DNA from: Phycisphaerae bacterium | GTDB taxonomy: Bacteria > Planctomycetota > Phycisphaerae > UBA1845 > PWPN01 | NCBI GenBank assembly: GCA_012729395.1 | Contig: JAAYDF010000141.1 | Span: 1-64,000, forward strand | DNA: 64,000 nucleotides | Direction: 5' to 3' | In this document: piece after piece, positions 30,578 to 40,881 of the stretch | Layout of the letters: each line of letters starts with the position of its first letter | Position numbering within the stretch: position 1 is the stretch's first letter | The notes under the pieces: generated by a model | What the model saw: the letters and a program-made list of their open reading frames with translations, nothing else | Databases searched by the model: none | What the model was told of the DNA's origin: nothing | Program-made: the position numbers and the translations under genes

Positions 30578-31777
30578 TCATCGCATCACCCGGGCCTCCG
30601 CCCAGTTGGCGTGGTCGCTCACGTCGAGTTCCTCGCCGAAGTCCACCGCCAGTTCCAACGTGCGACCGCCGGGGATCGGCACGCTGACAGCGCGGACCGG
30701 ATCGCTCCCGGTGACCGGCCCGCTGTTGAAGGTCTCCTGTCCGTCGACCAACACGCGGAAGATGACATGACCCCGCGGTCGCACGGCCGAGTCGATGCCG
30801 ATCGCCGCCGCGAACCGGGTGTAGTCGCCTTCAAGTCGATAGGTCAATCGCGATTGCGAGTGCACGCCCAACCCGCGTTCGAATGTCTGCTCCGCGATGC
30901 GCAGTGGCCCGTTGGACACCGAGCGGTTGCGTCGCCATGGCCAGCGGGTGACGCCGAACGGCTCAAACTCATAGGCGACCGGCTCCAGCTCATCGAGGAA
31001 AAGCACCCGATCGTTCCGCACACGCAGTTCGGCCAGGTCGGCGACCGGCAGCAGAACCGTCGGCCCAGCGGCGAGCTTGAGGCGAAGCTGTCGCTCGTCG
31101 CCATGCTCAAGCGTGCCGCACCAGACGGTGCCGTCAGACAGCGTGCACGCCATCGGCGGCGGTTGCTCACGGAGCAACCCGGCGGCAAAGACGACGCCCA
31201 GCACTCGATCCGCTCGCAACGGCACCGACCGGTCTCGCCAGCGGAACGACCCGCCCTCCACGTGCAGCGACTCGGTCGCCCCACGAAGGCTCTGCACCTT
31301 CTCGCCAGCGATGACCAGCAGGGTATCCTGCGAAGTCTCGCGAGCGGCCAGGGCCTCGTCGAAAGCCTGCAACGTCGCCGGCTCGCGATGCGCCAGGAAG
31401 CGCATCGCCGCGAGACCGTTCAGCGGCAGTGTCAGCCGATCCGCCAGACGGGTCTGCAGCTCGACGTGCCTTGGGTCGCCGCCGGTGACGCGGGCGGCCA
31501 TCCGGCCGGTGTCTTTGAGGTAGACCAAGAGCGGCCATTCATCCTCGGCAGGCAACGACGCGGGCACGGGCGAGGCGTCCCAACGGATCGACATGACCTC
31601 GTCGCCGGCCAGCGCAACCTCGCCATCGCGAGTCGTCAGCAGAAAACCATGCTTCGCGTCATACCCACGCCAAACGCCGGCAGCTGTGCGGCCATCCAAG
31701 CATGCAACCCGAACCTCGGGCGAGGCCGCCGCGGCCAGCACCGCAACCATCGACATCAATAGGCAGAAGGCACCCAC
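30578..31777 (-). CDS. Exported NPCBM-domain protein
   Basis: 399 aa with an N-terminal export segment (MGAFCLLMSMVAVLAAAA). The C-terminal about 150 residues match the NPCBM/NEW2 carbohydrate-binding-type fold: RGLGVHSQSRLTYRLEGDYTRF..IGID, FRVLVDGQETFNSG and the closing DHANWAEARVM. The central part contains repeated short beta elements (LRLKLAAGPTVLLPVADL) of unknown fold. GTG at 31777 is the start, with AGGAG 9 bases upstream overlapping the previous gene, whose stop is 3 bases away. This indicates tight coupling to the helical-repeat protein. Glycan or peptidoglycan binding is inferred from the domain only. Confidence 0.8.
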   Translation of the reverse strand: MGAFCLLMSMVAVLAAAASPEVRVACLDGRTAAGVWRGYDAKHGFLLTTRDGEVALAGDEVMSIRWDASPVPASLPAEDEWPLLVYLKDTGRMAARVTGGDPRHVELQTRLADRLTLPLNGLAAMRFLAHREPATLQAFDEALAARETSQDTLLVIAGEKVQSLRGATESLHVEGGSFRWRDRSVPLRADRVLGVVFAAGLLREQPPPMACTLSDGTVWCGTLEHGDERQLRLKLAAGPTVLLPVADLAELRVRNDRVLFLDELEPVAYEFEPFGVTRWPWRRNRSVSNGPLRIAEQTFERGLGVHSQSRLTYRLEGDYTRFAAAIGIDSAVRPRGHVIFRVLVDGQETFNSGPVTGSDPVRAVSVPIPGGRTLELAVDFGEELDVSDHANWAEARVMR

Positions 31778-31780
31778 GGC

Positions 31781-32911
31781 TCACGGCTCCTTGGCGAGTT
31801 GGCGGTAGTACTGCTCGACCAGTTGGCGATAACGGCTGGGGAACCGCTCGCGTAGCGACTGGAGGATGCGTTCGCGTTCCTCGGGTCGCGTCTGGCCCCA
31901 CATCTCGCCCGGCCGGGCCGTCGGGGCCTGATTCAGCGGGCCTTTGGTACCGCGGCCGCCGGGCAACGCGCTCACGTCGGCGGGCGAACCACCGGCCCCG
32001 CGGGGAGGGCCACCGCGACCAGCACGGCTGCCGCCCCCACCGCCGCCGCCCTGCTGCTCACTGTCCTCGGCCTCCTTGATGAGCTTCTCCAGGAGTTCGA
32101 CCGCTCGCTGCTGTCGGCCCTGGACGGATTCGTCGGCCACGCCGCCGGCCAGCCGCCGACCGGCGTACACCATCAGGTCCGAGACCTCGCCCAGGCTCTC
32201 GGGCTCGTGGGCCGCCAACTCCTGCAGCATTTGGCGAGCGGGCAGCCGAAACTTATCCGGCGCGTCCGGGTGTCGTTCCTCGAAACGCCGTAAGGTCGCC
32301 AGGGCCTCGGCGTAACGCAGGCTGGAAAGTTGGCAGTAGCCGAGCAGGAAGTCCACCTCGCACGCCAGAAAACTGAGCCGATCCAGTTCCTCACCGCGGG
32401 CCGCCAACGCCGCCAGGATGGGCTCCGCATCTTCGGCCCGATCCTGCTCGACCAGCGAGCGTGCCAGCAGGCCCGCCGCGTGCAACGACAGATAGGGGTC
32501 GGCATCTTCGAGCAGCGTCCGCAGAGCGGCATCCGCGGTCTCGTGATCCTCGCGATCCAGCGCGGCCAGCGCGTTCTTCAAGGGCTCCGACACGATCGCC
32601 AGACCGGCCCACAAGAAGTCCTCCGGACGGTCGCCCTCGCTCGACCAGTCGTCGTCTCGATGAGCGGACCAAGCCTGCGTGACCGCCTGCCGCGCGGTCT
32701 CAGGGAACGCGGGCGATGCCTCCACGTGCCGTACGAACCGCCCGACCAGCTCGCGGGCCCGGGCCAGCCGGGCCTCGGGGGTGAGGATAGGCTGAGGCGC
32801 AGCGACCGCGGGCTGGGTGGCGGTCACGCCGGGTGCGGCGATCTGGATCGGCGCCTGCGCCCAAGTCGATCCACCGATCAGCACCACACTGAGAACGATC
32901 ACAGACTTCAT
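31781..32911 (-). CDS. Exported helical-repeat protein with Gly-rich linker
   Basis: 376 aa starting at MKSVIVLSVVLIGGSTWAQA (signal peptide), with GAGAG upstream. The frame extends further upstream, but that part reads the family A repeat. TPR-like helices (about residues 60-290) include ALDREDHETADAALRTLLEDADPYLSLHAAGLLARSL and the LSSLRYAEALATLRRFEERHPD pattern. A Gly/Arg linker follows, then a C-terminal helix (RERILQSLRERFPSRYRQLVEQYYRQLA). No enzymatic motif. Likely a protein-interaction component of the exported-protein operon that includes the coiled-coil, NPCBM and HtrA proteins. Confidence 0.7.
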   Translation of the reverse strand: MKSVIVLSVVLIGGSTWAQAPIQIAAPGVTATQPAVAAPQPILTPEARLARARELVGRFVRHVEASPAFPETARQAVTQAWSAHRDDDWSSEGDRPEDFLWAGLAIVSEPLKNALAALDREDHETADAALRTLLEDADPYLSLHAAGLLARSLVEQDRAEDAEPILAALAARGEELDRLSFLACEVDFLLGYCQLSSLRYAEALATLRRFEERHPDAPDKFRLPARQMLQELAAHEPESLGEVSDLMVYAGRRLAGGVADESVQGRQQRAVELLEKLIKEAEDSEQQGGGGGGGSRAGRGGPPRGAGGSPADVSALPGGRGTKGPLNQAPTARPGEMWGQTRPEERERILQSLRERFPSRYRQLVEQYYRQLAKEP

Positions 32912-32949
32912 GGTCAAACTCTCGTTACCGCGTACGCGTACTGGCTTCC

Positions 32950-33008
32950 CGCGAAGCGGCAAGCCGGTAGCAGAGTCCAGCTCGCTTACTCACTTGCTCA
33001 CTCGCTTA
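32950..33008 (-). repeat. Family A repeat, long copy starting at a stop codon
   Basis: In minus-strand sense the element begins with the TAA stop of the coiled-coil gene, continues through AGCGAG/GTGAG-type units and ends with GGCTTGCCGCTTCGCG. About 59 bases. The tail also contains GAGCTGGACTCTGC, shared with the copy near 41915. Confidence 0.75.
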
Positions 33009-34769
33009 CCGCCCGGTCATTCTTTCGTTCATCTTGCGGGCCATGTCGGCAACCTCCTGCTGGCGTTGGGCGAGCCGCTGCAGACGGTTGGAGGCCACGG
33101 GTTCGCTTCCCGGTTCACCTTCGAGCGTCGCGGCCAGGCTCTGCGTATGCCGATTCACTCGCACCTGACAGGCCTTGAGCAATTTGAGTTCCGCCGAGTC
33201 CGGCAGCAAAGGAGCCCCCTGCTGGCCGGGGCTGGGGTCGCTGGGCGCGTTGCCCTCGCTCAATTGCCGCCGCATCTGCTCGACCGCCTCGATCAGTTCT
33301 TCGAGAGTGGCCGCGATCTCCGCCTGGACCGCCTGCGTCACCTGGCCGGTGTCACGCTCGCGCAACAGGTCCGCCGAGGTCTGCATGTCATCCCGCAGTT
33401 GCTCGACGATCTGCGGGAACACGATGGCCGTCCCCTCCTCCCGCAAGATGTAGAGAGCGTCGGCCGCCTCGCGTCCCAGGGCGGTCTGCTCTTGGGCGAA
33501 GCCGGCCAGCTGCAATTCATCCGCGTGCACCCAGGCGGCCGGCCCCTTGCTCTCGAGCGCGACCGTGCCCTCGTTGACTGCCGTCTGCCGCGTCAGCATC
33601 GCCCGGAAGCGCGATTCGAGCCCACGCAGAATCTCCTCTTGCTGCTCGCGGCGAAGCTGTTCGAGCGTCTCCTGCAGTTCGCGCAGAGCCTGCTCGAGCT
33701 GCTCGATCGCCTTCTGCTGCTGTTGCTGGGCCTCGCCCGCCTGCTGCTGGCCGAGTTGATCGGCCGCTTGGTCCATGTGCTGCTGGGCCTGCTGCACGTT
33801 CTGCGTACCCGGCGCGGCCGGCGAGCTGGATTGCCCGCTTTGGCCAGGCTGACCGGACTGCGGCGAGGCATCACCTTGCTGCGGCGATCCATCCTGAGGC
33901 GGGGATTCACCCGGTTGCCCAGATGCCGCGTCCGCACCCTCTTTGCCCGCGGCCGGATCGGCCTGCCCACCCTGCTCGCCCGGCCGCGAGGTCGCGTCAG
34001 CGTCTGCGGACTGGTCGGCTCCATCTTGGCCGGCTCCGTCCCGGCCGGCCATGCGCCGGGCCAACTCCGCCGCCTTCTCGCTCAGCTCGCGCTGCTGGCG
34101 GGCTGCCTCGGCCGCATCGCCTGGTGCCTCGCTATCAGAATCCGCTGGCCGGCTGGTCGCCTCCGTCCGAGCCTGCAAATCACGCTGCTCACGCCGCAGG
34201 TCCTCGACCTGGTCACGGAACTCACGCAGACGTTCCAGCTCCTCCTGGAGCTTCTCCGCCTGGTCGGTGTCCTCCATGAGCACCTTGAGCAGGTGTTCGA
34301 GGTTCTTGATGACAGCCTGCTGGCGGTCCCCGGCCGTAGAAAGGTCGCCCGCCTCCAGCAGCTCGACGGCCTGCTCCATGTGCCGACGGATCAGCAACTC
34401 GCGAGCCCGCCGCAGGGCCTGCTCCATTCGTTCCGCCTGCTCGGGCTCCGTCTCACGCAGCTTCTCCGCCAGGCGGTACATGCGGTCCTCGAGCTGCGTC
34501 ATGCGGTCGCGAGCGATCTGCTGCCGAGCGGCCAGCGGATCCTGCCGCCCCGACTGCGCGGGCGGCGATACCTGCGCAGGCGACGATACCTGCGCGAGCG
34601 ACGATACCTGCGCAGCCGACGACGCGACCTGGGCGCGGGCCGACAATGGCGCGCCCAGCGAAATCACCCCCCCAAGCAGCGTCGCGAATGCGAAGAGCAC
34701 ACGGTGCGTCGGCGGAAGGACCACGGACACGGCTCGCGCGCGATGAGGCATCGTAAGAAGACGATTCAT
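33006..34769 (-). CDS. Large exported coiled-coil protein
   Basis: 587 aa from Met at 34769. A signal-like stretch (VLFAFATLLGGVISLGAPLSARA) ends near residue 46. Next come AQVSSP repeats encoded by three 18-bp units around 34566-34613, then long charged helices (about 75-210), a Gly/Pro/Gln/Ser-rich flexible region (about 215-345), a Gln/Glu coiled coil (about 345-410) and a helical C-terminal domain. No enzyme motif. Similar large coiled-coil proteins sit in planctomycete operons with vWA/MoxR genes, but none of those is here. It is the first gene of the exported-protein cluster. The start lies 11 bases after a family A core, and GGGG is the only possible ribosome-binding site. Confidence 0.7.
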   Translation of the reverse strand: MNRLLTMPHRARAVSVVLPPTHRVLFAFATLLGGVISLGAPLSARAQVASSAAQVSSLAQVSSPAQVSPPAQSGRQDPLAARQQIARDRMTQLEDRMYRLAEKLRETEPEQAERMEQALRRARELLIRRHMEQAVELLEAGDLSTAGDRQQAVIKNLEHLLKVLMEDTDQAEKLQEELERLREFRDQVEDLRREQRDLQARTEATSRPADSDSEAPGDAAEAARQQRELSEKAAELARRMAGRDGAGQDGADQSADADATSRPGEQGGQADPAAGKEGADAASGQPGESPPQDGSPQQGDASPQSGQPGQSGQSSSPAAPGTQNVQQAQQHMDQAADQLGQQQAGEAQQQQQKAIEQLEQALRELQETLEQLRREQQEEILRGLESRFRAMLTRQTAVNEGTVALESKGPAAWVHADELQLAGFAQEQTALGREAADALYILREEGTAIVFPQIVEQLRDDMQTSADLLRERDTGQVTQAVQAEIAATLEELIEAVEQMRRQLSEGNAPSDPSPGQQGAPLLPDSAELKLLKACQVRVNRHTQSLAATLEGEPGSEPVASNRLQRLAQRQQEVADMARKMNERMTGR

Positions 34770-34779
34770 ATGGCGTCCC

Positions 34780-34795
34780 CGCGAAGCGGCAAGCC
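34780..34795 (-). repeat. Family A repeat core directly before the coiled-coil gene
   Basis: Exact 16-base core ending 11 bases before the ATG at 34769, so it lies within the translation-initiation region of the coiled-coil gene. Confidence 0.75.
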
Positions 34796-34846
34796 CGCCC
34801 CCGGATTGGACTCGCGTATCAGGCATCTGCTCATCACCGATCTGTC

Positions 34847-35052
34847 ATTCGCGGTCCGCAATCCGCCATCTCCAATCTGTAATCTGCGATCTCCAATCTC
34901 CAATCCGCGATCCGCGATCTCCAGTCTTCAATCTCGAATCTGCGATCTCCAATCTCGAATCTGCAATCTCCAATCCTGAATCTCGAATCTCGAATCTGCA
35001 ATCTCCAATCTTGAATCTCCAATCTCCAATCCGCGATCCGCGATCCGCGACC
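34847..35052. repeat. Degenerate AATCTC-type short-unit array
   Basis: About 205 bases made almost wholly of short words such as CAATCTC, CGAATCTG and CCGCGATC repeated with variation. There are no unique spacers, so this is not a CRISPR array. It separates the coiled-coil gene from the methyltransferase gene ending at 35134. Together with 34796-34846 and 35053-35133, which show no gene, it fills the gap. Confidence 0.75.
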
Positions 35053-35133
35053 CCTCTCACCTTATCCGTCCGCCGCCGCCGCCCTAGAATCCCACCGCTT
35101 TCTCCCGTCGCCCGCACTCCGGTTGTCTTCGCC

Positions 35134-35922
35134 CTACTCTTTCTCCACCACGCACATGATCCTGAACCCACACAGCGGCGCGAGCCAATCCAGTCGGCGA
35201 TCCAAGGCCAACGCCAAGTCGTACAACCTCGGTCGGCCGACGAAGGCATAGGGCTTGAACCCACCGGCCAACTGGAAATCCAACAGGCTGAAGCGATGCC
35301 GGCAAATCACCCGCAACCGTGGATGCCGGGCCGGCCAAGCCGACGCCTCGCGCGTGAAGATCAGGTTGGCGATGGCCATGTTACCCGCCCACGGATCGTC
35401 CTTCTCCGGATTACGGTGGTACCCGCCAAACCACACATCCTCGTGGTGCATCAACCGATACGCCACCCGCGACGCGAGCGTGATGTACGGCTCGATGGCC
35501 AGCACACGCCCGCCCGGCCGCAAGACCCGGTCGGCTTCATCGAAGAAAATGTGTGGATCACGCAGATGGTGCAGCAGGTCGGTCACCAGCAGATTGCCCA
35601 GGCTCCCGTCCGCAAAGGGTAACCGCAGCCCGTCGGCCACCAGATCGACGTACGGCGTGAAGACCACATCGCTGGTGATCAGCCCCGGCCACAGATCCTG
35701 GTAGCAACCGGAACCCGCCCCGATCTCGACGCTCGGCCCAGCCACGATGAACGACCGCAGCCGCTCGTACCAGCCGCGATAACAGGCCCGGATGGAGTAT
35801 TTGCGGTCCCAGATCCGCCGGCGCTGCAGATGTTCACGGGCGGGATCATATTCCCCATCCTGAACGCTCTGCCCCGCTCTGGTCGTTTCGTCCTGACGCG
35901 TGAGGGTCGCTGTCGGCCGCAT
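35134..35922 (-). CDS. Class I SAM-dependent methyltransferase
   Basis: 262 aa Rossmann-fold methyltransferase: motif I VEIGAGSGCYQDLWPG (about residues 65-80), acidic motif II region, LLVTDLLHHLRDP (post II) and VLRPGGRVLAIEPYIT (motif III). The substrate cannot be told. The HHEDVWFGGYHRNPEKDDPWAGN segment is not part of the core fold and could hold substrate specificity. No ribosome-binding site is obvious before 35922. It stands alone, 200 bases from tadA. Confidence 0.8.
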   Translation of the reverse strand: MRPTATLTRQDETTRAGQSVQDGEYDPAREHLQRRRIWDRKYSIRACYRGWYERLRSFIVAGPSVEIGAGSGCYQDLWPGLITSDVVFTPYVDLVADGLRLPFADGSLGNLLVTDLLHHLRDPHIFFDEADRVLRPGGRVLAIEPYITLASRVAYRLMHHEDVWFGGYHRNPEKDDPWAGNMAIANLIFTREASAWPARHPRLRVICRHRFSLLDFQLAGGFKPYAFVGRPRLYDLALALDRRLDWLAPLCGFRIMCVVEKE

Positions 35923-36128
35923 AGATGGTGATCGCTTCCCCGGATCGGACTCCGGTCATCGCCCGCGACGTGCGGCCGATCCGTCGGCCACACAGGTCAC
36001 CCAACCATTATAGCCGCACAGCGCGTATCAGCTGTAGCGACGCATACGGCAACACCCGGGTATCGATACCATCTACCTTGACGAACCCCGAGGGCCAGCG
36101 AGTTCGCTTCCGCCTTCCCAATTGCACC

Positions 36129-36599
36129 TCATCCCTTCTTCCCCTGTGCCCGCTGGCGAGCGAAGAAATCTCGCAGCAGTTGGGCGCACTCGTCCCCCAG
36201 CAACCCGCGCTCCACCGCCACCCGGTGGTTCAGGCGGCCGTCCTCCACCACGTTGTACACCGACCCACAGGCCCCCGCCTTCGGGTCATCGGCCCCGAAC
36301 ACCAGACGTGGAATGCGAGCGTTCACGATAGCCCCCGCGCACATCACACACGGCTCGAGCGTCACATACAGCGTGCAGTCCAGCAATCGCCACGAACGCA
36401 ACGCCTCCGCCGCCGCGGTCAAGGCGATCATCTCGGCATGGGCGGTCGGATCCTTGAGCAGCTCCCGCTGGTTGCACCCACGACCGATGATCCGGCCGTC
36501 ATGCACCACAACCGCGCCCACCGGCACGTCGTCGGTCTCCAACGCCGCCGCCGCCTCTGCCAACGCCTGCACCATCATTCGCTCGTCGACGCTCTTCAT
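36129..36599 (-). CDS. tadA: tRNA adenosine(34) deaminase
   Basis: Deaminates A34 to inosine in tRNA-Arg(ACG). 156 aa from MKSVDERMM at 36599; upstream in-frame Met codons are possible, and site support is weak for all. Zinc and catalytic residues are seen in [10 protein letters not shown] (His, proton-shuttling Glu) and [17 protein letters not shown] (two Cys). [15 protein letters not shown] follows, as in TadA. The length matches the family. No functional link to its neighbours. Confidence 0.92.
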   Translation of the reverse strand: MKSVDERMMVQALAEAAAALETDDVPVGAVVVHDGRIIGRGCNQRELLKDPTAHAEMIALTAAAEALRSWRLLDCTLYVTLEPCVMCAGAIVNARIPRLVFGADDPKAGACGSVYNVVEDGRLNHRVAVERGLLGDECAQLLRDFFARQRAQGKKG

Positions 36600-36750
36600 C
36601 CACGTCATCCATCGCCACACGTCAGAAGCCATGCACCACGATTCCAGGGGAACCGCCCGCGTGCCACTGCTCCGCAAGCGGTGCATGCGTGCAACGCGCT
36701 CTCGCCTTTGGCCAGCTTCGGCCAGCAGGCCGCGGCGGAGGGGGCGACCG

Positions 36751-38529
36751 CTACATCCCGGTCAGTCGGGCAATGTCCTCGACAAGCACCTTGATCCGGG
36801 CGGTTGCGTCTTCGCGGGCTTCGTCCAGGTCTTTCAGTGCACTACGCGTCAGCACGTAAAACTTGATCTTCGGCTCCGTGCCGCTCGGTCGGGCAATGAC
36901 CTTGCTACCGTCGGCCAGCACCAGCAGCAGCACATCCGCGGCCGGCAGATCGTAGCGACCCGCCTCCTTGCCCGTGGCCGCCTCGCGGATCTCGCCGGTC
37001 ATCAGATCCGCCACCGTGATCACCTTGATCCCGCCGATCGCCTGCGGCGGGTTCTTTCGTAGGGTCTCCATGATCTGCTTGATCCGGTCGGCACCCTCCT
37101 TGCCCGGCAGCGTGAAGCTCTTCGCCCCCTCCTGGTAATACCCAAACCGGCGGAACAACTCCTCCAGCCAATCGTACAGGTTGAACCCCTGGGCCACCGC
37201 CACCGCCGCCATGTCGGCAATGTACGCCGTCGCGGTCACCGCGTCTTTGTCGCGCGTATAATCCGCGGGCATGTAGCCGTAGCTTTCCTCGGCCCCGAAG
37301 ATGTAGGTCTTGCTCGGTCGGCCGGCGACCCGGTCCGCCTCGAATTGTGAGACCCTCTCCCCGATCCACTTGAAACCTGTCAGCACCTCGATGACCTCGG
37401 CCCCATACGAGCGGGCGATATCCTTCATCATGTCGCCGGAGACAATGGTGGTGATCAAGGCCGCGTCTGCCGGGAAGCGCCCCTGCCGCGTCAGCGTCTC
37501 GCAGATGAAGTAGGTCAGCAGGGCCGCCGTCTGGTTGCCGGTCAGCAGCACAAACGCATCGTCCGGCCCACGCACCGCGATCCCCACCCGGTCCACGTCC
37601 GGATCCGTGGCGATGACCAGATCCGCCCCTTCCTTGCGGGCCAGCTCGATACTCAGGTTGAGGGCCGGCCCTTCCTCAGGGTTGGGGAACTCGACGGTGG
37701 GGAAGTTGCCGTCGGGCTCGCACTGCTCGGGAACTTCCAGAACACTCTCGAAGCCGCGACGCCGCAGGGCCTCGGGGACCAGCGTAGAACCCGCACCATG
37801 CAGCGGCGAAAAGACGATCTTGAGCGTGCGCCCCTTGCGGCGAACGATATCCGGCAACAGACACGACGCCTGCACCTGCGCCAGAAACGCCTCGTCCACC
37901 TCCCGGCCGATCATGCGGATCAGTCCTTGGGACTTGGCCGCCGCCGGGTCCATCACCCGCACGTTGCCGAACCCGCCGACGCCGCGAACCTCGTCGGTGA
38001 TCGCCCGGTCGTGCGGCGGGACCACCTGCACGCCGTCGGACCAGTACACCTTGTAGCCGTTGTACGCCGCCGGATTGTGGCTGGCGGTGATCACCACCCC
38101 CGCCGTGCAACCCAGGTGCCGCACGGCAAAGGAGAGCTCGGGCGTCGGTCTCAACCGCTCGAAGAGATAGGCGGTGATGCCGTTACCCGCCAGCACCGCC
38201 GCCGTACGCTCGGCAAACAGATCGCTGCATCGCCGCGAGTCATAGGCGATGGCCACGCCCGCCTTCTTGGCCGCCTCGCCCTGTCGAGCCACGTAGTTCG
38301 CCAGGCCTTGGCCCGCCGCACCCACCGTGTAAACGTTCATTCGGTTGCGGCCCGCGCCGATCAACCCACGCATGCCGCCCGTGCCAAACTCCAGGTCGCG
38401 GTAGAACCGGTCGGTCAGCTCCTTCTCGTCACTGGCCCGCAAGAGCGAGCGGATCTCTTCTTTGTCGGCTTCCGCGATCGCCGGCTCGTTCAGCCACTCA
38501 CCCACCGCCTTCTCGATCATTGGGTCCAT
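36751..38529 (-). CDS. Phosphoglucomutase/phosphomannomutase
   Basis: Alpha-D-phosphohexomutase interconverting hexose 1- and 6-phosphates, 592 aa. Start at 38529 (MDPMIEKAV) with AGGTGG 8 bases upstream; a GTG eleven codons earlier has no site. The active-site serine loop is [16 protein letters not shown]. The metal-binding loop ([11 protein letters not shown]) and the sugar-binding loop (GAEESYGY) are present, and the C-terminal phosphate loop is [14 protein letters not shown]. The length and the EFGTGGMRG start match the PgcA/PGM2-like group, most often phosphoglucomutase. It fits carbohydrate metabolism next to UXS and the sulfatase. Confidence 0.92.
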   Translation of the reverse strand: MDPMIEKAVGEWLNEPAIAEADKEEIRSLLRASDEKELTDRFYRDLEFGTGGMRGLIGAGRNRMNVYTVGAAGQGLANYVARQGEAAKKAGVAIAYDSRRCSDLFAERTAAVLAGNGITAYLFERLRPTPELSFAVRHLGCTAGVVITASHNPAAYNGYKVYWSDGVQVVPPHDRAITDEVRGVGGFGNVRVMDPAAAKSQGLIRMIGREVDEAFLAQVQASCLLPDIVRRKGRTLKIVFSPLHGAGSTLVPEALRRRGFESVLEVPEQCEPDGNFPTVEFPNPEEGPALNLSIELARKEGADLVIATDPDVDRVGIAVRGPDDAFVLLTGNQTAALLTYFICETLTRQGRFPADAALITTIVSGDMMKDIARSYGAEVIEVLTGFKWIGERVSQFEADRVAGRPSKTYIFGAEESYGYMPADYTRDKDAVTATAYIADMAAVAVAQGFNLYDWLEELFRRFGYYQEGAKSFTLPGKEGADRIKQIMETLRKNPPQAIGGIKVITVADLMTGEIREAATGKEAGRYDLPAADVLLLVLADGSKVIARPSGTEPKIKFYVLTRSALKDLDEAREDATARIKVLVEDIARLTGM

Positions 38530-38586
38530 GATGTTTTCCACCTGTTCCTTATCCGCGTCCACCTGCGTGATCTGTGGGCCGACACC

Positions 38587-40773
38587 TTATTTTGACGCCC
38601 AGGCTTTGATGCCCGGCTCATCCAATACGCCCCAATACAGGCGCACATCCTCGATCAGGCCGGTGAACCCCATCGGCGACCGGTACGCGCCCGCCGCCGT
38701 GCCAATGTCCGCCCCGACGCTGAAACCGTCCAGCGGGCCGCCAGTCACCAGGAACGCATCCTCCAGCCGGGCGACCGCCACACCGTCCACCCACAACGTC
38801 AGACAATGCTCCGCGTCGACCGTCGCCGCCAGATGCACCCACTCGTTCAGCGGGACCGTCCGCGGCCCCTCGACCAGGTAAGGGTTCTGACCCGCCTGCA
38901 CGTTGAAATGCGGTCGGCCATCCTGCAGGTACAGACTGTAGCCGAAACATTCCTCGCCATGCGAGATGACCACACCATCGCCCGACGCGGGCTTGCACCA
39001 CGCCCCTACCGTAAACGGCCGATACGTCGGGTCCAGACTGCCCGGATACCGCGTGATCTGAATGGCCCCTTTCCCGTCAAAGGCAAACGCCTGCCCTCGC
39101 CGGCCGGCCACTGACGCCACCTTCACCCGCTCGCCGTCGTGGCCTCGCCCCGATTGGTCCGGCACGCGATCGTCGGTCATCTGAGCGGCATCGTAATGCA
39201 CGATGAGTTCCAGCTTGATCGTCCGGGGGTCCGGCGGCACCGGCGGCTCCTCGAATTCATCCACCCGGTACTTGCTGCGCAGACGACCCAGTTCCTCCTT
39301 CATGGTCTTGACCACGTCGGCATAAAACGGATTGGTGTACGCGCTACGCAACTCATGGGGATCGAGTTGCAGATCAAACAGCTCCCACTCGTCAATGTCG
39401 TAGTAGTGAATCAGCTTGTAACGGTCCGTTCGCACACCGCAATGCCGTCGCACATCGTGCCAACCGGGGAACTCATAGTAATGGTAGTAGATCGAGCGGC
39501 GCCAGTCCGGCGGCGTCCGGCCCTGGAGCACCGGCACGAGACTGCTGCCCTGCATGTCCGCGGGGATCGGCACGCCCGCCATCTCCAGAAAAGTCTCCGC
39601 AAAATCGAGATTCTGCACCAGATCGGTGCTCTGCGAGCCGGGTTTCACCACACCCGGCCAACGCACGATCAGCGGCATGACCAGCGATTCCTCATACATC
39701 CACCGCTTGTCAAACCACCCGTGCTCGCCCAGATAGAAGCCCTGGTCCGACGAGTAAACCACCACGGTGTTGTCCGCCAGGCCCGCCTCTTCGAGATAAG
39801 CCATCAGCCGGCCCACATTATCGTCCACCGAGGCGATACACCGCAGGTAATCCTTGATGTACCGCTGGTACTTCCAACGCACCAGATCGACACCCTGCGG
39901 ATTCGCGTCGCGCATCGCCTTGTTCCGAGGCTCGTACGCCGCCCGCCATACCGCATACTGCTCATCATTCATCGCCAACGGCCGCACCAGCTTCAAGTCC
40001 CTGGCGTTCATGTGCCGGGCGATCTCCATCGTCTGCATCCGGGCGGCGGAGGTCCTGCCCTGATAATCGTCGAAGAGCGTCGGCGGCTCGGGAATCGTCT
40101 CGTCCTCGTACATCATGAGATGGTCGAGATTGGGCTCGAAATGCCGGTGCGGGGCCTTGTGCTGGCTCATCAACAGGAACGGCCGCGACGGGTCAGAGCG
40201 ATTCTTGAGCCATTCAATCGACAAGTCCGTGATCACGTCCGTCGCGTATCCGGTATAGGTGACGGTCTCGACCTTGCCATCCACCGGCTTGAGGAAGTTC
40301 GGGTTGTAGTACCGCCCCTGCCCCGGAAGCACCTCCCAGTAATCAAAGCCGGTCGGATTGCTCTTGAGATGCCACTTGCCGATGATTGCCGTTTCGTAGC
40401 CCGCCTCGCCGAGCAACTTGGGCAGGGTCGGCTGCGCGCCGTCGAACGTCTCCCGGTTGGAAATCATCCCGTTGATATGGCTGTGCTTGCCGGTCAGGAT
40501 CACCGCCCGGCTCGGGGCACAGACCGAGTTCGTGCAGAAACAGTTGCGAAAGAGCATGCCCTGCGACGCCAGACGATCCAGGTTCGGCGTGGTATTGATC
40601 CGCAAGCCGTAAGCCCCGATCGCCTGGCGTGCGTGATCATCGGTGAAGATGAACACGATGTTCGGCCGACGAGCACCCGCCGGCAGATCCGCCGCCCGAA
40701 CCAACACCCGCCCGCCAACAATGACCAACACGATCGATAGGAGCTGCCACATCGCCGTCATGCGTCGCGTCAT
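38587..40773 (-). CDS. Exported sulfatase with C-terminal LamG-like domain
   Basis: 728 aa. Start at 40773 with AGGAGG 7 bases upstream. A signal segment ([17 protein letters not shown]) is followed by the type I sulfatase fold with metal Asp45-Asp46 ([14 protein letters not shown]) and the formylglycine motif Cys85-Ala-Pro-Ser-Arg89, needing an FGE-type maturase not encoded here. GKWHLKSNP and the [13 protein letters not shown] loop complete the site. The last about 170 residues form a concanavalin/LamG-like domain ([44 protein letters not shown]), probably binding polysaccharide. Likely removes sulfate from marine-type or host glycans; the exact substrate is unknown. Confidence 0.9.
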   Translation of the reverse strand: MTRRMTAMWQLLSIVLVIVGGRVLVRAADLPAGARRPNIVFIFTDDHARQAIGAYGLRINTTPNLDRLASQGMLFRNCFCTNSVCAPSRAVILTGKHSHINGMISNRETFDGAQPTLPKLLGEAGYETAIIGKWHLKSNPTGFDYWEVLPGQGRYYNPNFLKPVDGKVETVTYTGYATDVITDLSIEWLKNRSDPSRPFLLMSQHKAPHRHFEPNLDHLMMYEDETIPEPPTLFDDYQGRTSAARMQTMEIARHMNARDLKLVRPLAMNDEQYAVWRAAYEPRNKAMRDANPQGVDLVRWKYQRYIKDYLRCIASVDDNVGRLMAYLEEAGLADNTVVVYSSDQGFYLGEHGWFDKRWMYEESLVMPLIVRWPGVVKPGSQSTDLVQNLDFAETFLEMAGVPIPADMQGSSLVPVLQGRTPPDWRRSIYYHYYEFPGWHDVRRHCGVRTDRYKLIHYYDIDEWELFDLQLDPHELRSAYTNPFYADVVKTMKEELGRLRSKYRVDEFEEPPVPPDPRTIKLELIVHYDAAQMTDDRVPDQSGRGHDGERVKVASVAGRRGQAFAFDGKGAIQITRYPGSLDPTYRPFTVGAWCKPASGDGVVISHGEECFGYSLYLQDGRPHFNVQAGQNPYLVEGPRTVPLNEWVHLAATVDAEHCLTLWVDGVAVARLEDAFLVTGGPLDGFSVGADIGTAAGAYRSPMGFTGLIEDVRLYWGVLDEPGIKAWASK

Positions 40774-40881
40774 CTCGAAACCTCCTGCACGGCGTGACAG
40801 CCTCGCCTCACACCGGCCACAAACCCCGGCGACCACAGGCGACCTCGTGGAAACCGTCGCTGAAGACGCGGCCCGACGATG

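Noticed and set aside
34847-35052. CRISPR array
   Set aside because: Short degenerate words without unique spacers, and no cas genes anywhere in the window.
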